Shown here one piece after another: positions 9,567 through 18,777 of a DNA stretch of 52,166 bases. Location: assembly GCF_017255015.1 (NCBI RefSeq), contig NZ_JAFKCS010000025.1, positions 1-52,166 of the forward strand. The letters are read 5' to 3'. The notes below the pieces were generated by a model. The model saw nothing but the letters and a program-made list of their open reading frames with translations. It was not told the DNA's origin and searched no databases. How positions within the stretch are numbered: the first letter of the stretch is position 1; each line of letters begins with the position of its first letter. The translations under genes were made by a program, and so were the position numbers. The DNA is from Bowmanella yangjiangensis. GTDB taxonomy: Bacteria > Pseudomonadota > Gammaproteobacteria > Enterobacterales > Alteromonadaceae.

Positions 9567-9883
9567 TGTTAGTGCTCCGCTGTTGTTAAGGCCTTCTCAG
9601 GCCGTTAGCTGCTTTAATAGTCATACCCCTATAAAAAGGGCGCGAAATAATAACAGAAAAGAATTTGCGGCGATACCCGAAATGTTGAAAAAAACGCCTG
9701 GCGGTCTGTTCCTTTATCGGATGGCTCTCCAACGCAGCAAAGAGAACAAAATAAAACCTTCACATTCAAATGGTTAGATAATTCCCAAATGCATTCTTGG
9801 CGAAAGTTCGCCCACTAGGGCGTTCTCACTTTTCTGACTGTTTCAAGATTGGGGTGCTTCCTGCTAATTTCACCCATAAGAAG
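9567..9883 (-). promoter_or_regulatory. Upstream region of rplN, probable spc promoter
   Basis: There is no gene in this gap. Because the S10 operon is missing, a promoter for the whole spc-alpha run should lie here. The best candidate I see is a minus-strand TATTAT (9652-9647) followed by a GC-rich discriminator (TTCGCGCCC), suitable for stringent control; I find no good -35 box at 16-18 bases. A hairpin GGCCT-GAGA-AGGCC (minus strand, 9604-9590) lies in the 5' leader, about 25-40 bases before the start codon. A 64-codon open frame on the plus strand (9583-9777) resembles nothing and is not called. Confidence 0.4.
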
Positions 9884-9911
9884 AAAAAAGGCCTCAAAGT
9901 CGAGGCCTTTT
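9884..9911. terminator. Terminator of the DUF4397 lipoprotein gene
   Basis: The stem GGCCTC/GAGGCC (9890-9895 and 9902-9907) is flanked by six A's on the left and four T's on the right. On the minus strand it ends in TTTTTT directly downstream of the lipoprotein stop codon, so it should isolate that gene from the spc operon. Confidence 0.85.
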
Positions 9912-9932
9912 AATTTGATATTGTTGTGATAT

Positions 9933-11291
9933 CTACGGTAAAAGCGCCACTCGATAGCCGCTGGCAGAGCTCACATCTGGCTCGATAGAGACCATATAGT
10001 TAACCGCTTCATCAATAGCTAAGGTCTCGGTACGATACAGTAATGTCTGGTTGCCACTATTGTCATCGTGCAAAGCGATAATCTCAAAATAGTCGCTGGG
10101 TAACGTAATATCTTCGCTATTGGCAAAGCCCAAGCGTTTGATCTTGTATTGTGCAGTTTCAACGGTTTCGTCCTGACGGACAAAATAGATGTCGACATTA
10201 GCGTAGTCTTTTACCAAATTGACTACATTCAGTTCATGCTCATATACCTGGGGAAGATCACTTTCTTCAAAAGCCAGAGTGGTGAGTTTATCTTCTTTGT
10301 TCAGATAGACGACAACCGTCTTAGCGTCCCCCTGATTCAGGGTTAGCAGACGGTTGTTAAAGGTAGAGGTGCTATCAGCGGTGACTGCGGAAATCTGATA
10401 ATCACCATACCTTACAGAGTGAAATTCACCCAGCTCACGGCTTGACAGAGCGTCTTGATTGTCAGTGTCAGTACCTTTGACTGTGACGGTCATTCCTTGC
10501 TCTTCCAAGCTGTTATACACCCTGTACTGCGCTCCGGCTCTTACATCTTTATAGCTGGAAATTGTTGTAGAGTTGATAATCAAATCGACAGAGAGGTTGT
10601 TCTGCGAGGTTCCAGCAGACTGACGGACTACCATGGTGTACTCAGTGTCATAACTGAATTTAATAGTTGGGCTCTCGTAAATAACCTCAGTTTTTCCAGG
10701 CTCAGTCAGAAACACCACATAGTCTCCACTGTCCCAATTGGGATTGGCGCTGTCAGCATCCCAATACTTACCCTCAATCACGTCACCAAAGCTAAGGCTG
10801 TCAATTTTATTGGCATCGCCGAAAGGCGCGCCCGCTTCAGCCATATACAGATCGTAATTGGCACTTTCAACCGCAGACATTGCGTACAAAATAAAATGAT
10901 CTGTTAGCTCCTGGCGCTCAAATTTATGTTCAACCAATGTTGGTGCTTCATAATCACCGATAAGCATGAACAAGGACTTGTGGCTTTCACTTAATGTTAT
11001 CGATTTGCTCATCACTTCAACCACTTTATCGTTAGCATCAGTGCGTTTCAGGGCCAGGGTGGCATCGCCCGCATCGACGGTACTTAAACCAGATGCATCA
11101 CCGTAAGCAGCTCCTCCAAGTTCAGTATCGCCCAAATAAAGGTCGGTATCTGCACTGTTGGGTGAACCGTTATAAAACTGGATATAGGCGCTAGGGTAAA
11201 CACTATCGTCGCTACTAGAGCCTCCGCAGCCAGCCAAGGCTAAGACAGATGCTGAAACCAGCAGCGGAACAGAAAGAGCTTTAAAATACAT
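9933..11291 (-). CDS. DUF4397-domain lipoprotein
   Basis: A 452-residue secreted lipoprotein. The signal peptide ends in a lipobox L19-A-G-C22, followed by a Gly/Ser/Asp-rich linker. Asp and Asn at +2 are absent (Gly follows the Cys), so outer-membrane sorting is likely. The segment AYIQFYNGSPNSADTDLYL (about 35-53) is characteristic of DUF4397, and related beta-rich stretches recur at about 135-150 and 255-280, suggesting several immunoglobulin-like or beta-propeller-like repeats. Such proteins are common in Alteromonadales, but their function is not established. The gene stands alone with its own terminator and occupies the place where the S10 operon would be expected. Confidence 0.85.
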   Translation of the reverse strand: MYFKALSVPLLVSASVLALAGCGGSSSDDSVYPSAYIQFYNGSPNSADTDLYLGDTELGGAAYGDASGLSTVDAGDATLALKRTDANDKVVEVMSKSITLSESHKSLFMLIGDYEAPTLVEHKFERQELTDHFILYAMSAVESANYDLYMAEAGAPFGDANKIDSLSFGDVIEGKYWDADSANPNWDSGDYVVFLTEPGKTEVIYESPTIKFSYDTEYTMVVRQSAGTSQNNLSVDLIINSTTISSYKDVRAGAQYRVYNSLEEQGMTVTVKGTDTDNQDALSSRELGEFHSVRYGDYQISAVTADSTSTFNNRLLTLNQGDAKTVVVYLNKEDKLTTLAFEESDLPQVYEHELNVVNLVKDYANVDIYFVRQDETVETAQYKIKRLGFANSEDITLPSDYFEIIALHDDNSGNQTLLYRTETLAIDEAVNYMVSIEPDVSSASGYRVALLP

Positions 11292-11598
11292 TTAGGGTCC
11301 TCGTTACTTATAAGGTCAGCTTGACCTCCAACAGACCCAAGTAAAACAAGCAAGTTCTCGAGGATTCACAATCATTACCAATCTTTACATAGCTTTACAA
11401 TTCCCATTAACAAAGCCACATTTAATTGGGTTTTGCGCCTAAACACTGGCGCCTTTTTAGCGTAGGAAAACAGGCAGAAGGATAGATTTCGTTGCTAACG
11501 GAGTTTCACTCTAACCGTAGCTCATCACCTTTCCAGATTACGGAGCTCTTCTTTGCCTTGGATTGGGCAGTTGGTGAACCAGAAGAAACATGCAGGGG
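11292..11598. other. Intergenic region with one short hairpin
   Basis: This is the upstream region of the DUF4397 lipoprotein gene and the downstream region of the binding-protein gene. It contains a five-base-pair hairpin GCGCC/GGCGC (11435-11439 and 11448-11452) followed on the plus strand by CTTTTT. No plus-strand gene runs into it, so I do not call a terminator. I see no other element. Confidence 0.5.
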
Positions 11599-12423
11599 TT
11601 ATGGATGAATAGGGTCATCTAAGTAGAAGTCCTGCAAAATTCTCTTCAAAGTACCGTCCTGTCGATATTGACTAATCTTTGCCTCAATTAACGCAAAGGC
11701 CTGTCTATGCTCAGCATGACAAATGATGTTGTCGCGGATCACTAGAGGAGAATAATATTCTGCATAAGGAAAATGCTCTTTTAACCCAAGTTCCTTGTAA
11801 GCAAAAACAATATCGGGATAAAACGCAAAAATTAAATTTACCCGACCTGACACGAGCAGCTTTAAGTTTTCTAGCTCAGTTTGCACCATAAAGGTTTTCC
11901 GAGCCTTAGCCATCATCTTTTGCATGGTTTCGCTAATCGGAACGCCTCTGACCAAGCTGATCACATCTTTGTTCGAGACATCATCCACACTCCTTACCAG
12001 ATGATGCTCATGAGTCGAGACGACTCTGACCAGAGCCATATTAAATGCGCGGCTACTCAGCAAATCCCACGGTAGCAAGTTCCGCTCAGCCTCCTCAAAG
12101 GTTTCTACCCCAGGGGAATAACATGCAAAGTTACCTTGTAGAAAACTGGCTTTGGCTCGCTTCATTGGCATCACTACCACTTGATAGCGCTGTGCCAAAT
12201 CGGTTTCAGAGAGGATTTGTGACAATAAATGGTAATAGACACCTGTCGGCTCATTACCTTCATCACCAATTTGAAATAGTCCGCTGAGTTCAGCGGCAGC
12301 GATAACGTTGCGTTCTTCGGCCAGTGCAGAACTGCAGATAAATAACCAAACCAGCATAGGGGGCAACCAGTCCCCCGTATATATATTTCTCAGGCACAAA
12401 ATTAAGGCTTGATGTCGGCTCAC
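11599..12423 (-). CDS. Orphan periplasmic solute-binding-like protein (SBP family 3)
   Basis: A 274-residue protein with the look of a family 3 (amino-acid type) solute-binding protein: an N-terminal lobe with GLFQIGDEG...TGVYYHLLSQIL, a central RGVPISETMQKMM region, and a C-terminal helix with ISQYRQDGTLKRILQDF. A hydrophobic stretch at residues 23-35 ending SSALA is the probable export signal. The start is uncertain: the reading frame can begin at GTG 12423 (used here) or at ATG 12357, which leaves a short signal with no positive charge. No transporter permease or ATPase is nearby. Alteromonadales carry many such orphan proteins, of unknown ligand. Confidence 0.7.
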   Translation of the reverse strand: MSRHQALILCLRNIYTGDWLPPMLVWLFICSSALAEERNVIAAAELSGLFQIGDEGNEPTGVYYHLLSQILSETDLAQRYQVVVMPMKRAKASFLQGNFACYSPGVETFEEAERNLLPWDLLSSRAFNMALVRVVSTHEHHLVRSVDDVSNKDVISLVRGVPISETMQKMMAKARKTFMVQTELENLKLLVSGRVNLIFAFYPDIVFAYKELGLKEHFPYAEYYSPLVIRDNIICHAEHRQAFALIEAKISQYRQDGTLKRILQDFYLDDPIHP

Positions 12424-12543
12424 TACTGGAAAAACTCAATAAAGAACAATTGCTTTTTGTCTATCTGTTTAGCATCTATTGGGTAAAAATCACAACCTAA
12501 CACCCTAGCCCCCCAATGAGTTATTTTGTGCGAGCCCTAAAGG

Positions 12544-13284
12544 CTACATCTGCCTTTGTCTTACCACCTCAAATAAACAGATCCCTGTTGCCACCGACAC
12601 ATTCAAACTAGATACCGAGCCTGCCATGGGCAGTTTGATAAGTTCATCACAGTGTTCGCGCGTAAGTCTGCGCATTCCCTTACCTTCTGCCCCCATAACC
12701 AATGCAATGGGGCCGGTTAGCTTAGACTGGTAGATATCCTGCTCTGCTTCGCCTGCGGTTCCCACAATCCATACACTGGCCTGCTGAAGCTCTTTCAAGG
12801 TTCTGGCCAAATTAGTTACTTGAATCAAAGGAATTACCTCGGCTGCACCGCACGCCACTTTGCGTACCGTTGGCGTTAAAGATGCAGACTTGTCCTTTGG
12901 CACCACGACAGCATGTACACCAGCAGCATCCGCCGTACGCAGACATGCTCCCAAATTATGCGGGTCGGTAACCCCATCAAGCACCAACAAAAACGGGGTG
13001 GTATTACGTGCCACAATGTCATCCAGGTCCTTCTCGTCATATTGACGACCTGGCCTGGCCTTGGCAACTAGACCTTGGTGTTGCTCACCTTGAGCCCTGT
13101 CATCCAGGGTTTTACGCTGACAGAACTGTATAGAGACACCAAAACGCCTGGCCTGATTGATGATATTGGTCAGGCGTTCATCTTCCCGCCCTTTCAGCAC
13201 AAAAAGCTCAATCAAACGTTCCGGCTCACGCTGCAGCAGCGATTCGAGAGCATGGATGCCATATAGCCATTCTTGCTGCGCCAT
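12544..13284 (-). CDS. rlmB: 23S rRNA (guanosine-2251-2'-O)-methyltransferase RlmB
   Basis: A SPOUT-class methyltransferase that methylates the ribose of G2251 in the 23S rRNA P loop, using S-adenosylmethionine. The 246-residue product has the N-terminal substrate-binding domain (1-75, GIHALESLL) and the SPOUT motifs: [13 protein letters not shown] (motif 1), VMGAEGKGM (motif 2) and [16 protein letters not shown] (motif 3), which form the knotted SAM site. It starts immediately after the rnr stop codon, the usual rnr-rlmB pair. Confidence 0.97.
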   Translation of the reverse strand: MAQQEWLYGIHALESLLQREPERLIELFVLKGREDERLTNIINQARRFGVSIQFCQRKTLDDRAQGEQHQGLVAKARPGRQYDEKDLDDIVARNTTPFLLVLDGVTDPHNLGACLRTADAAGVHAVVVPKDKSASLTPTVRKVACGAAEVIPLIQVTNLARTLKELQQASVWIVGTAGEAEQDIYQSKLTGPIALVMGAEGKGMRRLTREHCDELIKLPMAGSVSSLNVSVATGICLFEVVRQRQM

Positions 13285-15669
13285 TTACTTCTTTTTCCTA
13301 CTGGTTGGTTTGCCTGACGCCTTGCGGCCGCCCTTGCGCTGTTCACTGTCTGGTGACTCGCTGCGCCTGCCTTGTCGGGCCGGGGCTTTCGCTTTGCCGC
13401 CCGTTGGCCAGGCTGATTTTGTTACTTCCTCGACTTTAGGTTTCTTGGCCTTTTTAATCATCACCTTGCGGCCGCCCTTGCCTTTGCCCATAGGCTGATC
13501 CAACACGAAGTCAATTTTGCGGTCATCAAGGTTAACCCCGGCCACTTTTACCCTGAGCTGATCACCGAGGCGGTACACTGTGCCGAAGTTTTCACCGATC
13601 AAATGCTGCTTTAACTCATCATAGTGATAGTAATCGTTTTCCAGCGCGGAGATATGCACTAAGCCATCGATATGGAAATCACTCAATCGAACAAAGAAAC
13701 CAAAACTGGTTACCGAAGCAATCACGCCATCGAAACTGTCGCCCACATGATCCAGCATAAACTCGCATTTCAGCCAGTCAGCCACATCGCGGGTGGCATC
13801 ATCGGCACGGCGCTCGGTCATTGAACATTGGATGCCCAATTGCGAGACCTCTTCGTCGGAGTATGCCTTGCCGCCAGTTTTGCTCTTACGTGATGCCAGC
13901 TTATCAAGTATCGCTTTAATCGCCCGGTGCACCACCAAATCAGGGTAGCGACGAATAGGTGAGGTAAAATGTGCATAGGCATCCAGCGCCAGACCGAAAT
14001 GTCCTAAATTCTCGCGGTCATACACAGCCTGCTTCATCGACCGCAACAACATGGTTTGGATCAACTCCTGATCCGGACGGTTGGCAATTTTATCTACCAC
14101 GTTGGAGAAGTCCTCCGGCTTTGGATCTTTTCCAATGCCATGTGGAATTCCCACTTCGCCAAGGTAACTAAGGAAACTTAACAGTCTGTCTTGGTCGGGC
14201 TTGTCATGCACCCGGTACAAGCCTTCCGCCTGGTGCTTTTGCAGGAAGTTGGCCGCACTGACGTTGGCCAGAATCATACATTCCTCAATCATCTTGTGCG
14301 CGTCGTTACGCACCACCGGCACTATATGATCAATCTTGCGCTGGGCATTGAAGATAAATTTGTTTTCCTGGGTTTCAAACTCGATAGCGCCTCGTCTGCC
14401 ACGGGCCTTTTTCAGGGCTCTAAACAAATCATGCAGATGGCGCAGATGTGGCACTAAGGGTTCATAACGCTGATAGAGTTCTTTGTCACCTTGCAGAATA
14501 TCCCACACTTTGCTGTAGGTCAGACGGGCATGAGAATTCATTACGGCTTCATAGAAGCGATAGTCTTTAAGTTGTCCGGACTTGGAGACTTGCATCTCGC
14601 AAACCATGCACAAACGGTCAACCTGCGGGTTTAAGGAACATAGCCCGTTGGATAGCACTTCCGGCAGCATGGGCACCACCTGCTCGGGGAAATACACCGA
14701 GTTGCCACGCTCAATAGCTTCTTTATCCAGTGCCGTACCAGGACGCACATAATAGCTGACATCCGCTATGGCAACCCAAAGTTGCCATCCACCATCGTCC
14801 AAAGGTTCGCAGTACACCGCATCATCAAAGTCCCGGGCGTCTTCACCGTCTATAGTGACCAATGGCATCTGACGTAAATCGACACGCCCTTGCTTAGCCT
14901 CTTCTGGTACCTGCTCGGTTAGGCCCTTGACCTGCTTCTCAACCTCTTTTGGCCAGTTATGCGGAATATCGAAGGTACGCAATGCCATCTCAATTTCCAT
15001 GCCGGGGGCCATATGCTCACCCAGTACTTCGATAATCTTACCGACGGCATTCACGCGTTTCATGGGGCGCTGGATAATCTCCACCACTACCACATGGCCT
15101 TGTCTGGCACCATTCACATGCTCAGGAGGAATAATAATCTCCTGACAAATGCGACTATCGTCCGGTACCACCAGCCCCAAGCCATGCTCCAGGAAGAAAC
15201 GACCGACAATGGCTTCGCTGCGTGGCTCGACAATACGTACGATGCGCGCTTCTTTCTTCCCTTTGAAATTCTGACTACTCTCTGTCACCAGCACAATGTC
15301 ACCGTGCAGCAATGCCTGCATCTGTGCATTGTGAATAAACAGGTCCGGCTGACCGTCATCGCGCTTCAGAAAACCAAAACCATCGCGATGTCCCAACACT
15401 TTTCCGCGTATCAGGTCCATTTTATCTGCCAAGCCATATTTCTTGTTGCGGTTAAACAAGATTTGCCCTTCCCGCTCCATGGCACGCAGTCGACGCTGAA
15501 TACCAATCCGGCTTTCTTCATCGATAGCATTCACCAACTCGCAGATCTCCAGAAAGGACAGCGGCTTGTTGTGTTCGGTTAAAATTTGCAGCAGGTATTC
15601 GCGGCTGGCAACAGGATTTTCGTACTTTTCCTGTTCCCGTTGGAAATAGGGATCGTCAGATTGAGACAA
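13285..15669 (-). CDS. rnr: Ribonuclease R
   Basis: A 3'-5' exoribonuclease that degrades structured RNA, rRNA fragments and non-stop mRNA. The 794-residue product has an N-terminal winged-helix region (about 20-80), two cold-shock domains (about 85-230), the RNB catalytic domain (about 260-590) with the metal-binding acids of DGEDARDFDDAV, an S1 domain (about 650-730) and a Lys/Arg-rich tail, as in E. coli. The start is a TTG at 15669: the frame then begins MSQSDDPYFQREQEKY like the family, and no ATG or GTG is available nearby. TATACT on the minus strand (15708-15703) is a possible -10 box. Confidence 0.97.
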   Translation of the reverse strand: MSQSDDPYFQREQEKYENPVASREYLLQILTEHNKPLSFLEICELVNAIDEESRIGIQRRLRAMEREGQILFNRNKKYGLADKMDLIRGKVLGHRDGFGFLKRDDGQPDLFIHNAQMQALLHGDIVLVTESSQNFKGKKEARIVRIVEPRSEAIVGRFFLEHGLGLVVPDDSRICQEIIIPPEHVNGARQGHVVVVEIIQRPMKRVNAVGKIIEVLGEHMAPGMEIEMALRTFDIPHNWPKEVEKQVKGLTEQVPEEAKQGRVDLRQMPLVTIDGEDARDFDDAVYCEPLDDGGWQLWVAIADVSYYVRPGTALDKEAIERGNSVYFPEQVVPMLPEVLSNGLCSLNPQVDRLCMVCEMQVSKSGQLKDYRFYEAVMNSHARLTYSKVWDILQGDKELYQRYEPLVPHLRHLHDLFRALKKARGRRGAIEFETQENKFIFNAQRKIDHIVPVVRNDAHKMIEECMILANVSAANFLQKHQAEGLYRVHDKPDQDRLLSFLSYLGEVGIPHGIGKDPKPEDFSNVVDKIANRPDQELIQTMLLRSMKQAVYDRENLGHFGLALDAYAHFTSPIRRYPDLVVHRAIKAILDKLASRKSKTGGKAYSDEEVSQLGIQCSMTERRADDATRDVADWLKCEFMLDHVGDSFDGVIASVTSFGFFVRLSDFHIDGLVHISALENDYYHYDELKQHLIGENFGTVYRLGDQLRVKVAGVNLDDRKIDFVLDQPMGKGKGGRKVMIKKAKKPKVEEVTKSAWPTGGKAKAPARQGRRSESPDSEQRKGGRKASGKPTSRKKK

Positions 15670-15791
15670 ATGCGGAGTCCGTTATATCAGGTTTAGGTGC
15701 CTAGTATAGCGAACTCGCGCATTGATAGTAGTAAGGAATTTCAGGCGGTCCGTTCAGACCTTATGATTAAGGAAGCCAAATAAACCTGAAA

Positions 15792-16412
15792 CTAACTGTC
15801 TAACTCGCGTTTAGCGGCACGTACGGCCTTGGGATGCATCAGTTTTTCCAGCTCAGACAAACAGTGTGCAATTTTCTGGTGAGTGGGTTTATCACTGGTG
15901 ATGGCATTATACAGCCAGTGGTAGGCATCCTCGTAATCATAGGGGCTGCCATAGCCTTCGATAAACAACTCAGCCAGACGTATTTGTGCTTGGAGATTAC
16001 CAAGGCCCGCGGCCTCACGCAAAAACACCACGGCCTTTTGCTTATCTTGCTGAACTAACTTACCTAATGCGTAGTAACGACCTAATTGCTCCAATGCTTC
16101 AGGTAAGCCTTGCTGCGCCGCCTGCTTCATAAAGTTTACGCCACGCTCAGGATCGGCTTTTACACATACACCCCAGGCTAACATATCGCCCCACAGGAAC
16201 TGATAGGCTGGCACTAACAGGGTGTCAGCACGTGCCTCAATATCCTGTACCAACTGACATTTATCCAGCACCACTCTATCAAGATGAGTGTTCTGCCGAA
16301 TCATGCCAATCAGTTCATCCTGAGAATACAACTGCACCGCTTTTAGCTCTTCGGCCTGTGCAGACAAAGACAGCAGCATCAAGGTCAGACCGGCAATGGC
16401 TTTCATTTTCAA
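15792..16412 (-). CDS. motX: Sodium-type flagellar motor protein MotX
   Basis: MotX is a periplasmic T-ring protein needed to hold PomA/PomB stators at Na+-driven polar flagella in Vibrio and relatives. The 206-residue product has a signal peptide (cleavage near AQA/EEL, about 20), the family segments FLWGDMLAWGVCV and PEALEQLGRYYALGKLVQQD, and Sel1-like repeats (about 85-165). The pair rnr-motX is common in Vibrionaceae and Alteromonadales, which supports the call. Cys52 and Cys82, probably forming the known disulfide, are present. No other flagellar gene lies in the window. Confidence 0.92.
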   Translation of the reverse strand: MKMKAIAGLTLMLLSLSAQAEELKAVQLYSQDELIGMIRQNTHLDRVVLDKCQLVQDIEARADTLLVPAYQFLWGDMLAWGVCVKADPERGVNFMKQAAQQGLPEALEQLGRYYALGKLVQQDKQKAVVFLREAAGLGNLQAQIRLAELFIEGYGSPYDYEDAYHWLYNAITSDKPTHQKIAHCLSELEKLMHPKAVRAAKRELDS

Positions 16413-16487
16413 TCCTCTTCTAAGTCTGTTGTCTTTATCGGCGCAAGGACAGAATACATAAGCACACTGTCCTTCATCAGAGTTTAG

Positions 16488-17615
16488 CTAGACTTTCAAA
16501 CGTTGGACCACTTGCTCCAGCTGGCTACGCGGACAACCAAAGTTGATCCTGAAGAACTGCTTATCACCAAAGTCAGCCCCTGGTGAAGGGCCTACCCCTC
16601 GCTCTTCACACCAGCTTTGCGGATTCTCGACTCCCAAACCACTGGCATCGACCCAGGCCAGGAAGGTCGCTTGCGGGGTAAGCATTTTAAGGCCAGGGAT
16701 CTTATTAATCTCTTGCATCAGGTAATCACGATTACCACGCAAGTAATTTAGCTGCGCTTCATACCAGTCATCACATCGACTAAAGGCCGCTTCGGTAGCA
16801 TAGAGTCCCAACACATTGACCCAAGGTACAATCCCCATGGCAGCTTGCACAAACTGCTGGCGCACGCGGGCATCCGGGATGATGGCAAAAGACGCACCTA
16901 AACCCGCCACATTAAAGGTCTTGCTGGCAGCCATCAACGTCACTGAATTGTCTTGTAAACTTTCTATCTTGCTGGCTGGAATATGTCGCGCCTGCTCATC
17001 CAATACCAAATCACAATGAATTTCATCAGAACACAACATGAGATTGTGGCGTTTACAGATTTCAGCAATTCGTTGCAGTTCAGCTTCACTGAATACTGCG
17101 CCAACCGGGTTCATGGGGTTACATAAAATCAGTAGCTTGGCTTTAGGATCGGCCGCTTCGCGCTCCAGAGTTTCAAAATCCAATTCCCAGCGGCCAGCAT
17201 TCTCCATGGTGGGAATATCTACTCTTTGTAACTTATTCAGACCCGGGGCGGCTAATAAGGGGGGGTAATTGGGGACTTGCACTAATACTTTGTCACCCTC
17301 TTCACAGTAGGCTTTGCAAGCTACGTTAAAGGCAGGTACCACACCTGGCGTCCAGACGATCCAGTCGGTTTCAATTTGCCAATCATGTCGGCGTGCCATC
17401 CAATCCTTAATAGCTACTTTAGCCGGTTCATACTGAGCTGGCAGGGTGTAGCCAAGTAAGCCATGCTCTACCCGCTGGTGCAGGGCATCTAAAATAGGCT
17501 GCGCACATTTAAATTCACTGTCAGCAACCCATACAGGCAAGATGTCCTTGCCAGCGTACTTATTCCACTTAAACGAGCAGCTTTCACGCCGATCGATTAT
17601 CTGATCAAAATCCAT
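16488..17615 (-). CDS. MalY/PatB-family PLP-dependent C-S lyase
   Basis: A fold-type I aminotransferase-like enzyme whose family (E. coli MalY, B. subtilis PatB) cleaves cystathionine and related cysteine conjugates to pyruvate, ammonia and a thiol. I use the ATG at 17615, giving 375 residues beginning MDFDQIIDRR as in the family, with a purine-rich AAGTGGG just upstream; a GTG three codons earlier is possible. The PLP lysine is about K232 in AASKTFNVAGLG; SDEIHCDL contains the PLP-nitrogen aspartate (D197), and the C-terminus has the substrate-carboxylate arginine region FFRINFGCPR. It follows the receiver gene by 12 bases. The MalY regulatory function is unlikely, as no maltose genes are here. 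Confidence 0.9.
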   Translation of the reverse strand: MDFDQIIDRRESCSFKWNKYAGKDILPVWVADSEFKCAQPILDALHQRVEHGLLGYTLPAQYEPAKVAIKDWMARRHDWQIETDWIVWTPGVVPAFNVACKAYCEEGDKVLVQVPNYPPLLAAPGLNKLQRVDIPTMENAGRWELDFETLEREAADPKAKLLILCNPMNPVGAVFSEAELQRIAEICKRHNLMLCSDEIHCDLVLDEQARHIPASKIESLQDNSVTLMAASKTFNVAGLGASFAIIPDARVRQQFVQAAMGIVPWVNVLGLYATEAAFSRCDDWYEAQLNYLRGNRDYLMQEINKIPGLKMLTPQATFLAWVDASGLGVENPQSWCEERGVGPSPGADFGDKQFFRINFGCPRSQLEQVVQRLKV

Positions 17616-17627
17616 ACAACCCACTTT

Positions 17628-18059
17628 TTAATCAATGATGTCTTGCCGGTAATCTCGTTGCAATTTTTCACGCAACACCCGGGCTAGCTTTTCCTGTAAT
17701 TCTTTCCTGGAGAAAGGTTTAGCAATAAATTCAGTAACGCCAGCTTTGGACGCCTCGACGACATTTTCCCGGGTAGCGTCACCAGTCAGCATAAGGAGGG
17801 GAGTTTGCGGTTCAAGTTTCCGAAAAGCTTGCAAAAAACCCAGACCATTCATCTCACGCATATGCCAGTCGCAAATGACCAAATCATAGTAGCCACTGCC
17901 GATACCCTTAAGATGTTCAAGAGCGGGGCGCCCGTCGCCAAAAAAACTGATATCAGCGAAGTTCATGTCACGCAGAACATGCCCCAACAATTCCTGGGTA
18001 ATACCATCGTCTTCCAGCACCAGCGCGTTGAGAAACACTGCGCTTATCGTTACATCCAT
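17628..18059 (-). CDS. Stand-alone CheY-like response-regulator receiver
   Basis: A single receiver domain of 143 residues. The start at 18059 is preferred because GGGAG lies seven bases upstream, and the longer frame to 18161 has no receiver homology. The acidic pocket E16-D17-D18, phosphoacceptor D64 (VICDWHM), T92 and K114 (AKPF) are all present, so it should be phosphorylatable. No output domain or kinase is adjacent; the C-terminus is a short basic helix. It probably relays a signal from an unlinked kinase. The downstream C-S lyase gene may share its transcript. Confidence 0.9.
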   Translation of the reverse strand: MDVTISAVFLNALVLEDDGITQELLGHVLRDMNFADISFFGDGRPALEHLKGIGSGYYDLVICDWHMREMNGLGFLQAFRKLEPQTPLLMLTGDATRENVVEASKAGVTEFIAKPFSRKELQEKLARVLREKLQRDYRQDIID

Positions 18060-18217
18060 CCGCATTCTCCCTGCTGAAGCCTCACTATATGCCCTGTCAC
18101 CATCACAAGACAAATTTGATCTGGAACAATTTATTGCGTTCAGGAATTTGACGGGTGTCAAAGTTCAATTTTTGTTCAAACCAGATAATGATGCCATCAA
18201 ATCGGCGGAGAAAAACG

Positions 18218-18427
18218 ATGAAAGATAAAGACAATGTTGGCATTCTGGATACAGCCGTTCGTTCAATTCTGTCCTGTATCCTGCTGGCTCTTGCTGTAGA
18301 GGGTTTGTACTCTAATACCACCAGCCTGATATTAGCCGCACTAGGGGTAGTATTGTGGATAAGCTCATCTACCGGTGTTTGCTTGCTGTATAAAATGCTA
18401 GGCGTGGATACCTACCACAAAGCCTAA
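18218..18427 (+). CDS. YgaP-like small inner-membrane protein (DUF2892)
   Basis: A 69-residue protein with two membrane helices (about 13-32 and 36-55). It ends with a C-x-LYxxLG-x-DT motif (CLLYKMLGVDT) typical of DUF2892, the membrane domain also found at the end of E. coli YgaP. The start at 18218 has GGAG seven bases upstream. It is divergent from the receiver gene and followed by its own terminator. Function of stand-alone members is unknown. Confidence 0.85.
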   Translation: MKDKDNVGILDTAVRSILSCILLALAVEGLYSNTTSLILAALGVVLWISSSTGVCLLYKMLGVDTYHKA

Positions 18428-18449
18428 ATCAAAACCGGTCCTATAAGAG

Positions 18450-18482
18450 GGCGGAGGCTACTGCGTAACTCCGCCTTTTTTC
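18450..18482 (+). terminator. Rho-independent terminator after the DUF2892 gene
   Basis: The stem GGCGGAG/CTCCGCC (18450-18456 and 18469-18475) is followed by six T's. Confidence 0.9.
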
Positions 18483-18538
18483 ATTGCCTCTTAGCACGAA
18501 GTCTTAAACGGGTAAGGCTATACAAAAAGACTATCTAC

Positions 18539-18565
18539 AAAAAAAGCGCCATAGGCGCTTTTTTG
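18539..18565. terminator. Bidirectional terminator
   Basis: The stem AAGCGCC/GGCGCTT with loop ATA (18544-18560) is flanked by A's and T's. On the minus strand it ends the small membrane-protein gene at 18586-18777. Confidence 0.85.
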
Positions 18566-18585
18566 CTTTCAACTCAACTCGTTGA

Positions 18586-18777
18586 TTAAATAGCATAACT
18601 AAACAAGATACACAGTACCAAGCCAGTTACACCGAAAAAGCCATACTCAACTTTTTCTTTCATTACATCATCCACTAACACAGGCTTGTGGATCATTGCC
18701 ATAATGATGCTGCTAAAGCCCAAAACAAAGGCCATCAGTGCCAAGCCAAATAATACGGCTTCGGTCCAGTTGCTCAT
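18586..18777 (-). CDS. Small two-helix membrane protein, unknown function
   Basis: A 63-residue protein with two hydrophobic segments (about 7-28 and 45-62) separated by a charged linker containing DDVMKEKVEY. The start has a good Shine-Dalgarno sequence (GGGGTG, seven bases upstream) and the gene has its own terminator, which supports it being real. I do not recognise the family. Confidence 0.7.
   Translation of the reverse strand: MSNWTEAVLFGLALMAFVLGFSSIIMAMIHKPVLVDDVMKEKVEYGFFGVTGLVLCILFSYAI

Noticed and set aside
9583-9777. Small plus-strand frame upstream of rplN
   Set aside because: It has no ribosome-binding site, no similarity, and it lies where the spc promoter is expected.
11435-11458. 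Hairpin followed by T's on the plus strand
   Set aside because: The stem is only five pairs and no plus-strand gene enters it, so it is not called as a terminator.
14959-15582. 207-codon plus-strand frame inside rnr
   Set aside because: It is fully antisense to the conserved cold-shock domains of RNase R; the product looks like random composition.
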